64,000 bases of DNA, taken from NCBI GenBank assembly GCA_037976565.1, contig CP137683.1, positions 2,546,611-2,610,610 on the forward strand, in the 5' to 3' direction. The DNA comes from Mesocentrotus franciscanus (taxonomy: Eukaryota > Echinodermata > Echinoidea > Camarodonta > Strongylocentrotidae). The translations under genes and the position numbers were made by a program. The notes below the pieces were generated by a model. It was given only the letters and a program-made list of their open reading frames with translations, was not told where the DNA came from and ran no database searches. Shown here piece by piece: positions 46,450-57,600 of the stretch (its first letter is position 1; each line of letters begins with the position of its first letter).

Positions 46450-47540
46450 AATCCAATGCAATGAAAGTGGACGGCTAATAAAATACTAGTTTTCAAACTT
46501 CTTCAAGATTTAAAGATAGACATGACCAACGTTCATCGTATTGCATAATTGGGGTTCTCACATTAAGACCATAGTTGACCTGATTACACCTCCATGTATA
46601 TTTGCTTTCTTCCACTAGTGGAGACAATTTAATAACGTTCTTAACTTGTTACATTATTTTGTTGCCATCACCCAAAGTGTGTTGTTATCATTTTGTTTCA
46701 TATATGTAATGTTTTTTAAAATAAATATATGTACATGTATGTTAAAACAGCTAAAATCTAGGATTTACTTTTTCGTCAATATTTTGTTCGTGCTCCGGGA
46801 GCATTTTTCAAAGGTTGAAGGTACAGTGTATAACGTGTAAGTGGACCTATTTGAGGGATGAGTGTTGAGTATCTAATCTAAACAATTCTACAATCTAATT
46901 TCTTTTATTCAAGAATTGAATTTCCCGTTGTGTAGTAGCAGTATCGTTTCCGTAATTACTATTTTTCGCAGGTCAAATAACGGAACTTCCCAAACAATAT
47001 CCTTCTTGGCTCAGGATCGAAAATTGATATGATGTTTTCATAAATCAGCGAATTTTAAAAATGAATTATGACTTTTATTATGGCTATCAACGATAATTTA
47101 CATTACAATAGTCTACGTTATCCTTTATTAGTGTAATTTGATGCTAAGTTTTAAGCTAGATAATCAAGTAATTGATTGTTAATGCGTTGTCTGTAAACGA
47201 TTCTATTAGTGTTTTCTTTATTGTACAATGCATTGAAACATTTCTTAAAAGCGCTTTATAAATAATATGTGTTATTATCATTGTTTTTATCAAAATGTCT
47301 ACAAAGAAATCTTTAAATCCCCCAAAACAGCCCGTCAATCAGTAACAGTTAAAGAGCCCGTCAATCAGTAACATCTTAGAAAAAGCTTGCTGCTGCTATC
47401 TTGATATCAACCTTTTATGTTTCATTAATTTCCTTTTGTTGTCGATCGTGAAGTAACTCTTTTCCGTATATTTCATTACACGGATATCAAGGACTGCCCA
47501 GGGATATATCAACTCCCATTCCTAGATCTGATAATGTCCT
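46450..47540. other. Intergenic, nothing recognised
   Basis: AT-rich. A 22-base direct repeat (AGCCCGTCAATCAGTAACA type) at about 47330 and 47357. Confidence 0.5.
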
Positions 47541-47549
47541 CTATCTTTC

Positions 47550-47632
47550 CTCCTTCTCTCTCTCTCTCTCTCTCTCCCTACCTCCATCTCTCTCTCTCTC
47601 TCTCTCTCTCGTCATATATATATATATATATA
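47550..47632. repeat. (CT)n and (TA)n microsatellites
   Basis: Two CT runs separated by CCTACCTCCAT, then about 10 TA units. Confidence 0.95.
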
Positions 47633-48289
47633 TGAAGAGATTTATTTGGTAAAGGTATGAAACGATCAAAATAGATAATTATCCTTATTATGCTTCTATA
47701 AAGATGGTGATTATGATTAACACGGCAATTTTGTATTTTTCGTTTTCGAATATTAGATGCCTCTTGGAGGAGACGGAGAAGAAGAAGAATCCTTCCCGCG
47801 GAACTTATAGGTAAATATATCTTTACAGGTTCCTTCCTTTTTCTTTTTACACAACTATATACATGTATATGTATATTGCTCTTTCGCTCGCTCCGTATTC
47901 ATTCTTTCTCACCCTCTTTTGCCTCCCCATCTGTCTATCAGAGACAGGGGCGCCGGAAGTGGAGGGGCGACAATCGAAAGGGGGCAAAACGCATTTTCAC
48001 CCCCTGAAAACAAAATCAGCAGTAATGGAGTAAAAATGGTTTGTATTTTTTAACCAAAAATAAAATAAAACATGAATTGATCATAATCATAATTAAATTC
48101 CATTCAAAGAAAAGGAGAGTAAACAGGAATTAAACTTCCTAAACATTCCGCATGTCCCTATATTTATCAAGTAATGGAAGATTTTATAATAGCGATACGC
48201 GCATATCGTGGAAATATTGTGAGAGGATGGGAAAGCCTGTGTCTTTTTTTTTTAATGATAGGGGTGAGAAGACATGAGCCCCTAAACAC

Positions 48290-48440
48290 TGGCGTACTGA
48301 TGGGGGGGGGGGCAGTTGCCCCCAAAATAAAATTCAAACGTGCTTTATCTCTTATTCGATACCAATGATTTACAAATCTTGCTGAAATGATATGATTTTC
48401 CCGGATTTTTCTCAATTTTTTTTTGGTAACTTATACTTTT
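48290..48440. repeat. Dispersed repeat, copy 2 (with 41275-41445)
   Basis: ACTGGCGTACTGATGGGGGG, CCCCCAAAATAAAATT and TGATTTACAAAT parallel the other copy. Followed by a second array of the 42.3-kb type, so the two repeats travel together. Confidence 0.6.
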
Positions 48441-48624
48441 TTATGCGTTTGTTGGAAAATTACAAATTCTCAAATTTACAGTCAGGCAAAAAATATTCTT
48501 ATTTAGAAGCCTTTATGTCAGGATCTGCAGAACGGCGGGGGCTCGGGGCTCGAGCCCCCCTCACTTATTTAAAGAAAAAAAGTATGTTAAAGAGAAGAAA
48601 AAAAGAAAGAGAGAAAGAAAGAAT

Positions 48625-49015
48625 GAGTGACCTGCGAGTGTCACAAATGAGGTATCAAAATATGCTCATCTGACTGTTATTAAATACCTAAAACCCCTGA
48701 GCTTCCGGGGGCTCTGCCCCCTGGACACCACCAAGGGCCCTAAGGAGGGCCCCTGGATGCTCATCTGACCGTAATTAAATACCTTAAACCCCTTAGCTTC
48801 CGACACCACCAAGGGCCCTAAGGAGGGCCCCTGGATGCTCATCTGACCATAATTAAATGCCTAAAACCCCTGCGCTTCTCGGGGCTCAGCCCCTTGAACC
48901 CCCCGCCAATTAGTGACCTACCAGTGTCACAAATAAGGTATCAAAATATGCTCATCTGACCGTAACTAAATGCTTAAAACCCCTGAGCTTCCGGGGGCTC
49001 CGCCCCTTGACCTTT
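48625..49015. repeat. Second array of GGGGCTCTGCCCC repeats
   Basis: Leader GTGACCTGCGAGTGTCACAA at about 48627 and GTGACCTACCAGTGTCACAA at 48913. Four units of the 42.3-kb type, then TTTTTGCTCATTACGCCACTG, the same ending as the first array. Confidence 0.9.
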
Positions 49016-49019
49016 TTGC

Positions 49020-51600
49020 TCATTACGCCACTGCCCCTGAAAGATGAGCCCCCTGGAATGTTTGCCCCCCCCCCCCAATCCCAAACTGCTTCCGGCGCTC
49101 CTGATCAGAGACGAGTTCTTGGCGTATTCGGATTTTTCAGTTGTGACTACAAATCTAAATCCGCTGTTTGCGTCCAAACCACCGTTGCACCTCACGAGGC
49201 TTCATTTACAATATACATCTATATTAAATATAACAAGATCATAAAAGGAAGATGAGTAAACAGAAGCATATATAGAAAACAATGAAGTTCTTACAAAGAG
49301 AAAGATTACAACATTACTTATCCTTTGGTTCTATTGATATGCTAATTTGAAAAGATGAGTTTTGAGTTTAGATATGAATGTTTTAGTATTGGATATACGG
49401 TGTAGGGAGTTTGGGAGAGCGTTTCATGAGAGCTTGCTCTGACCTCTTCATAATAAAGTCCCGACCACTGCTTGATGTTGTCAAACCAAGTGATTCGTTT
49501 CCTTCTACCATTCCTTCAAGTAATACCTCTGTAGACCTCATCCTCTTATCAAATGTCCGGGATATACAAGCTTCCTTTTTTCGACCGCCTTCATCAGCTC
49601 CCTTTCATAGATACAAATAAAGTAACCTTTAGTCTGGTTAACCCTGTTGGACCGCGTATGGCGGATGTGTGGGAGAAAAAGGAAATGTTGTTTTAAGATC
49701 AATAACTTTTATTTGCATGTGTTATCAATAGATAATTTATTGTTTTCCACAATATCTCATTTTTCAAAGAGTGTAACAACATATTGAAAAATGATTATAA
49801 TTAACATGTACATACAATACCGGAACACACTATTCAGAAAATTGTCCTTGTTGTTGTTGTTGTTGTTGTTGTTAGTAGTTTTATGGCGTTCATTCAGTAC
49901 TGAATATATACGCCATCTCTTCGTTATAATAATTGTCCGTCAGTTGAACTTAAGATATATTATAGTGGCGGAGCCTATGAAAAAGCAAAGCTTGTTGTGG
50001 ATAAGCTCCTTAAACTACAACATTAACTAAAGTTAGGTTTATAAAATACAAATACACGCTAAAACAGGGAAAGGGAGATTTACAGGGATACATGAACCGA
50101 TACTCACTGTATCGATTGAAAATGATAACCATGAGAATTATTTGATTACAATCAGGAAATTTGTTCAGAATATCACCGTCACCTTATAACTGTAACCTTT
50201 ATGGATATATCTTTTTAAGTGCTGTTCTTTGGCTGTAAGATAATTAGCTTGGTTTTGTAGGGGAAAATCTAAGTAATTTCTTTTAATCATTGTCTTTTCT
50301 TAAATATCATTCTCCGTTTTCTTTCAATACAGGTATAAGCCCATCAGTGTTTAACGTGGCGTGCCCAGTATCCCTTGGGACCTTTTGTACGGCTACCATT
50401 CCCTTTGGGGTCACGTGGTCTGAGCCTAGCGCTACAGATGATTCTTAACCCGCCACGGTCGAGTATGAAATCCAAATCAAATCTAGATTGGTTGAGGGTG
50501 GACTTGGGTAAAGAGGTCAAGTGAGTGGGAGGAATGGTGTGAGGGAAAGAGGGAATGCATTCAAGGAAGGAGGGATGGAGGGAAGGGGAGAGGCAGAGAG
50601 AGAGAGATAGAAGATGACAGAGAAAATATATCATTTATTATCAATACCATGAATATCGCGATGTTAAATGGTAAAAATACATTTACTATCTCAGATTTGG
50701 TTTGGACGGGGTGTGTGGCTGAAGCGTCTAAACCCATACCCATTGTTAAGGGCCATTTTGTCAGAAAATTGTACCCCTTAAGTTATTAGGGACTTCAATT
50801 CAAAACGCAACCCATGTTTAAAGTTTTGCCGTATTACATTTGCACGAATGATTTACACTTTCACATACCTTAATCCCTTGATTTATTTAGTAACAGCTTT
50901 CCCAGTTCAGCTGTTTGTTTTTCCTCACGCTTTCTTGTACTTCCCATTGTACTCCAGCCTCTTCAGCTTTTTTGATTTAAAATACATCAGTTTGTAACAA
51001 TAGTGTAGCATACTGGAAAAGTACTTGTGGGAAAAATCCACTGAAAAGCAGACTGAGCAGCACCCAGGTGCAGCATATCTCGAAAATGCTTGAATTTACT
51101 AGTATGAAACTGGAATGTGACGACCGGGTGTGACGATTCTATTGAAAGGAATGGATATTTTCCAAGGCGGTTCACTTCCAACTTGCTGGGTTTACCAGTC
51201 TTGTCACCTTGTTTAAGGCCAATATCTGAAATGTTGGAGCACTTTTAGGGATTTTGCAGCACATACCCCATCTTGTTGCAAAAAAGTAACCCGTTAGAGC
51301 TGCACATCCCCGTATACCGTATAAGGGGAATACCCCCCCCCCCATCGGCCCCACCCCTCCCTCTCTCTCTCTCTCTTTCTAACCTTGGGGGTTCATGTTT
51401 TATTTCTTCAAATAAACAGAACACAAAACATCAACAATTTCGTGAACATAATTCCATTACAGGAAGGAAATTACATAAACATAACAATTTACATCACATA
51501 ATTATGAACTACGTACGAATAATGTAAATTGGAGATTTTAAGCTAAGATAAAAAGAAGAAGAAAACAAAACACCTAATTATCAATACTTTTAAAAACTTT
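49020..51600. other. Intergenic, no gene seen
   Basis: Holds a (TTG)n run (49846-49875), a GTGGCGTGCCCAGTATCCC repeat-like block near 50356 and a C-rich/CT stretch at 51330-51380. No domain-bearing frame on either strand. Confidence 0.5.
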
Positions 51601-51649
51601 TAAATGTTACCAGCTCACGGTAGAAACACCGCCACACACGCGCACACAC

Positions 51650-52030
51650 TCACTCTCGCACCGACTCCCCTCCCCCTCTCTCTTCCTACCCCCCCCTCTC
51701 TCTCTCTCTCTCTCGCTATCTTCCCCTCTTTATCTCTTTCTCCCACCCCTCTCTCTCTCTCTCTCTCTCTCACTATCTTCCCCTCTCTATCTCTTTCTCT
51801 CCCCCCTCTTACTATCTCCCACTCCCTCTCTATATCTTTCTTTCTCTCCCTCTTACTATCTCCCACCCCTCTCTCTCTCTCTCTCTTCCCCTCTCTGTCT
51901 CTTTCTTTCTCTCCCTCTTACTATCTCCCACCCCTCTCTCTCTCTCACACTATCTTCCCTTCTCTATCTCTTTCTCTCACTATCTCCCACCCTCTCTCTC
52001 TCTCACTATCTCCCCCCCCCCTCTCTCTCC
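51650..52030. repeat. CT-rich low-complexity block with a period-like structure
   Basis: Repeating (CT)n, ACTATCTTCCCCTCT, ATCTCTTTCTC and CCCACCCCT units. Ser/Leu/Pro-rich open frames are artefacts. Confidence 0.95.
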
Positions 52031-52039
52031 GTTTTGAAT

Positions 52040-53570
52040 TCTGAACTTTAACCCGGAACCACACTATATCTAAACTTACCAGTTTGCTCTGTACATTAAC
52101 TTCCATAAACTCTCATCTGTTTCGTTATTGATGACGGAATAGATTTTTTCTTCTCCATACAGGGGTTGTATATATAGAAAAATATTTGCAATAATTGTTT
52201 TGATAATGTATGTATGATTGATGGAAAATTAAAATTTCGGATTTTTTTTTTTAGTACAGAGCAAGTGGGAGGGGACCTCGCAAGTTATGTCAGAGTTTCC
52301 AAATTGTGTTTGATTGATCGCAACTTCAAAAATGTATAACTTTCTTATTTTTAATTGGAATTTGCTAAAACTTTCACTGACCTATTCCTCTCATTTTCTG
52401 CTTCTATTAAAACCAACTTTATATCAGGGTGGACTTTATACCTTTAAGAATCCACCAAATGTTGATAGATTCTTTATTTTATTCATATTTATAAATCAGA
52501 ACCTTAATAACAAAGGTTTAATCTTTTGAGTTGATTTTGCAATATCTCCAAAATCATATTGTAGTATATGTGTAAGTTGCTTAGGAGGCACCTTTCCTAC
52601 ATATAAAGCAAACAATGTGATTTTTATAAATATTTATATATTGTGGAATATGGATTTTTTTATTTCTATCACAGATGAAAAAAAAAAATATATAAAACAT
52701 TTAAATAATTGCTTTTCTTTTGATTTATTGACATAGATTATTTTTTATTCAAACATAAATTGCTAATGAAATATATACGTGAAAACATATGAATTTACAC
52801 GTTAATATATATTATTTTACTTCTTCATTTGACCAGTAAAAACAGAATAATTATATCGCAAACATACACCTTTATCCATCAAATATTTGTGCATTACATT
52901 TAACAAACTTCAAAACACCAATACAGTCATATACATGTATGTGCTTGTAAATGTATGGAAAAACAGGAGATCTGATGACTAAATTTCGCCATCAGCTTTA
53001 ATACTCTTCAAATTTCTAACTTAAAGGTAATGCAAAGTTTTGGGAAATTTTAAAATTGGATGGATAGTAATTCTTTAAATTTTTGATATATTTGGATGCC
53101 CCTTTGGATGTATTATAAGCACTAGAAAAGTTAGCCCCTAAAACACTTCTGCTTTTAGCAAAATTTACTGGTGCTCCTGGTAAATTTCAAATTTTTCAAA
53201 TAGCGCCTAAGGCTATTCCATGGTAGCTGCGACAATGAAATGATATATAATTTCCAAACGGGAATAGCAAATTGGTCGATTGTAGTCAAGAAACATTGTT
53301 TTAAAGATTAAGTAATATCAGTCTTGAGAGGGAGCTATACAACATAAAGAGTTTATTATTTAAAATTTCATCACTTTAGACTCGATTTCAACCGTGACAA
53401 CGATCATTGAATATTGTAAAATCGCATATGCTTCCAATATGTTCATTTGAACCAAATTCATGACCCCATACCAAAACTTTGTATAACCTTTAACCCTGCT
53501 TTGAACAAGATATGACCGATTCCATACCTGCAGTACAAAAACAAGACATGCAATACTTAAACCGACCTGT
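52040..53570. other. Intergenic AT-rich DNA
   Basis: No domains and no convincing repeats. It may include the distal 3' UTR of gene A. Confidence 0.5.
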
Positions 53571-53579
53571 TCTCAACAT

Positions 53580-54484
53580 TTTATTTCTTTTGTTACTACA
53601 AGGTAAATGCAATATGCGCAGTAACATCTGCAAACTTATTTTTCTATAAAAATCATAATATGTTTGCTGATATGGAACTTAGAGACCTAACGCATCAAGC
53701 TTTATATGTACATGTACATAATGTATTTCCTGCAAACCAATACAAAAGGCAAAGTTCTTCAAAGAATCTTAATTATTCAACAATAGCTTCAAGAAAGAAA
53801 ATGAACTAAAGCAATATTTGAATACATTCATATCTTCAAGATTTCCTTTTAACATACATTATCATTCAATCTTTTTGATACTGTTAGTGAACATAGCAAA
53901 AGGTACTGGACAATTTTTTGTAATTAATCATGACTTTTTCAGAATTATTTGAAATAAAAATATCAAAAGAAGAAAACTAAAGTAGATTCTAAACAATTAA
54001 CCTCTTCGTATACTCTTTGAACATAAGATGTGCTAAATCTATTTTCATTCACTTTGAAAAGACCTGTGTATGTATGATACCTATGCATTTAATAGAAAAT
54101 CAAAGGTGAGCAACTCAATTTGATATGTACAACAAACATAAACTCTACTGTAATTCTTCAGTCTTCATCTCTTTAAATGTATGATATGCAATCCTCAATT
54201 AATCAGTTGACTACTGGATTCTCACATTCACATAGGCTTAATACAGGAGCCGCCCGTTTCAGTTTCAGTACACGTGGGTTAACTATACTCCCATTCTACA
54301 GTCCCTGCAAGTTGGATGCTGACTTTTGTATAACACAATTTTTACATAGATCATTCTATTCCAAGTCATCTCGGGCTTAGAATTACACCAGTAAAAGCAA
54401 TATTCAGTTCCTCCTATGAGATGTGCTTTCTCACTGGGCTCCTTTTGCAATTCCAGCAAATTCAAAAAAAGATTAATTTTTTCT
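53580..54484 (-). other. Probable 3' UTR of gene A
   Basis: AT-rich noncoding DNA directly after the gene A stop, with no further module-like exon. Candidate poly(A) signals on the minus strand are ATTAAA at 54088-54093 and AATAAA at 53580-53585. Which one is used cannot be told from sequence alone. Confidence 0.35.
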
Positions 54485-54660
54485 TCAAACATGTAATGTG
54501 CATTCCCTAATTGACCGGGCCCCTTCAATATCGGCATCAATGCTTCGTGTTTGACAAGCCTTGCAAGTCTTCTTCTCTGCATGAGGTTGGTAGGTGCCAG
54601 GGCGACAAGGCAGGCATGGCTGGTATCCTGTCGATGAGTACTGACCTGGCGGACATGGCT
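54485..54660 (-). CDS. Gene A last exon: GCC2/GCC3 module 3 and stop codon
   Basis: A 176-nt exon with phase 1 acceptor attgcag. It reads PCPPGQYSSTGYQPCLPCRPGTY, then TCKACQTRSI and ends RECTLHV followed by TGA (54487-54485). The stop comes four residues after the last module cysteine. I see no good GT donor at that point, so this looks like a true terminal exon. If so, the protein is much shorter than SVEP1. An unusual donor inside the last 15 bases cannot be ruled out by eye. Confidence 0.8.
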
Positions 54661-57600
54661 CTGCAATATGCAAACCAAAAACAGAAAATGTGTATCTGAA
54701 AGAATCATTTAAATCTGGCATGGTCATGATGAAAGCCATTCATTTGTCTTGGAATGTAAGGAAACTCATCATTTCAAATTTGAGAAATTGTTTGTTGAGA
54801 ATTCTATTCTTACTGCAGTGCAATATAAACATGATAATATGTAGACTATAAGTCATTGCAAATGAATTCCTGAAGGTCACCAACCATACAATGAGGCCAA
54901 TTTTCCTGAACTAACAATATACAAAAATGCTCAGATCATATTCATAAAGGCAGACTAAGTTAAAACTAGTTCAAATTTTTCCAATGAGTTAAGGAACACC
55001 TGATGTTAACCTTATTATTCAATACAATACACTGTAATTCTGTACCAAAAGGGAATAAGCTAAATGGTCTAGTCATGAAATGCAAAATGAGAAATTGATC
55101 TTGTATGACATTTTTGTTAATTTCAGAATCATGGTGATTTCTACTGGGTAAAGAGGTTGACACTCAACACCCAACATATCAGAACTCGACTTACTTAAGG
55201 CTGGTTCTGTTCAGATACAGCATGGCAAATAAATTTAAAGTGTAAATGAATGGAAATTAATTGCACGCAACAAAGGACTTGGGTCTATTTACTGAGCCAT
55301 GTGTGAAGTCAAGTGTATTACACTTTAATAACTTTATCATAAAAATATAAAAACGAAGCGGTTTTGCCACCTCATATCTAAACGATCCTTCAGTCAGAAC
55401 TTTACACTTGGTCCACTTTAATTTTAAAAAAAAATGTTGTGAGACAGTAGTTACCTTTACAGTCCCCAGGAGACGTTGATCCACGTTGAGACGACAGTCC
55501 AGAAGGACAATTGAAACATCCGCTGTGACCTCTCATCGGTAAGAACTGACCTTCTCCACAAGGGATGCATGGAGCAAAACCAGATGGAGAATAGTAGCCT
55601 GGTGTGCATTGGACTGTAAGGGAGAGGCAATGGAGAATAGGAAATGATTACAATGAAGTGCCTATACTTTTATTCAAAATTATTCATCAAGATCTAAACT
55701 GCAGCTCAAACGGCTGCCAAAATAGAACAGGGCACACAGGTAACAAAGACTCAAGTTTCTATGCACAGTTTTTATGTTATCCTTTATTTCTCCATACTGC
55801 AAGGGGCTGGAGAAAGCACAAGATACATGTAGATATAAATGTTTTGATTAAAAAATACCTATAAAACGCCTAGTAAGGGGGGGGGGGGTTGGGGGTTCAT
55901 TTTATGCATGTTAGCTCTACACAACTTATACAATTGATTTGATTTTTATTTCTGCATTTTTCCAAATATAATAACTGAATAACAAAGAACATATAAACCT
56001 AAGGTATAATACAAAATATAAAAACAATAATGACTTCATGTCAAACTGTTATTTACATATAATAACAAAACTTAATATTTCTATAACATATTATCATAGA
56101 ATTAAAGTATTATCTGAACTATCTGTGGAAAAAAATGCAGGAGACCACAATCATAAATGCTTGACTAGGATGGCAGCCTTAAAAGAAAAATCTTAAGGTG
56201 AATTTAAAATGAAAATGTGTTTATACGATCTTTGTGTATGAATTGTGAGTGTGTTGTGTGAGTGTATTGTGTGTGTGCGTGTGTGTGTGTGTGTGTAGCG
56301 AACGGTGGATATGCACATAGCTCTGTGTTGTATGGCGGAGTGGAAATAAATGTAGCCTTTTCAATAAAGGAAACCAAGACTACGAAATAGAATACAAAAT
56401 ATGCAAAAATGACTTGCAATGTGACGAATTATGACAGGAGATCATACATTGGCGGTTATCAACAAACCTTCACAGTCAGCAGCACTCCTTGCTCCCCGTT
56501 CCCTTGTAAAAGTACCATCCACACATGGTTTGCATTGGCTTTGGGCTTGCTCATCTTGATAAAAGCCTCTTTCACACTCAACACATTCTCCAGAAGATTG
56601 ATGGAAGTAGTGCCCAGTAGGACAAGCAACTGGTAAAAAAAGGGAAAAATGAAGGTCATGATACCGCATGAGGCAGAAAGTGTACAGTGTATTATATAGG
56701 GTGCGTTTAAGCGACACTTTTTCACCCTAGAAACGCGGTTTTCAAAGACGTCTAGTTTAAAACACGGTTGCGTTCAAGCGATTTTAAGTGATTTTTTGTC
56801 GGTCATAAAAGTAAACATGTTTTAAAACGCAAACATGAAACACTGAAAAAGATGCTTTTGTAACGTGACGCTGCAGAATCACGCTCGCTAAAAATCGTTT
56901 GAACGCAACAAAGATCTCAATCATGATTCTATGATGTCATTATTGTGGCCTGCTTCCGGTTTGGCCGACAGTGCCGAAGTTGACCTATACTTTTTGTGAT
57001 GCGCAGTGGCTGGGCTTGAAATGAGCGAGAATCAGCGTTCTTGAACGATCTTCCGCAGTAACTGTGGTTTGTAACGGCATTTTGATTTGTGATTCATGTT
57101 CGTGATTCTAGCTTTTAAAAATCGCTTTAACGCACCCATACACACTTAAAGGTACTATGTCCCATTTGCAGGCCAAAAAAATGAAAAGGTTAAATTCCAA
57201 TGGCATTTGAAAGACAATACTAATTCAGAACTTCCCTAAAAAAAAGTGGGCTTGAAAATGTCTTTAAGTGGGAAAATAACGACTATTAGTTGTCGAATCG
57301 ACTTAGGAGCTATAGAGCCAGTAAGTAATAGTCTGATTTTTCAGACCATTGTACCGAATGGTCGTACGTTTTATGCTGCGCAAAGATTCAATCAGTTTAA
57401 TTTTGGCCATTACAAGAAGTGGGTTATTGATGTAGACAAATGCTCATGTACCCTTTACAGCTCATTTTATGTATGTTATTACCAAAGATGAAAAAGCCAG
57501 TCAGTCACTCAATAGTGTCTGACAGTGAAGTCTAGCAAGTAAACGGGTTTCCTTGCATAATTTGAATGTTAGGACACTTCTAACGTTTAAATTTCACAGA

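Noticed and set aside
50344..50634. 96-codon minus-strand frame
   Set aside because: Ser/Leu/Pro start arises from a GA tract and the rest has no domain or splice support.
51604..52044. 146-codon Ser/Leu/Pro frame
   Set aside because: Translation of a CT microsatellite.
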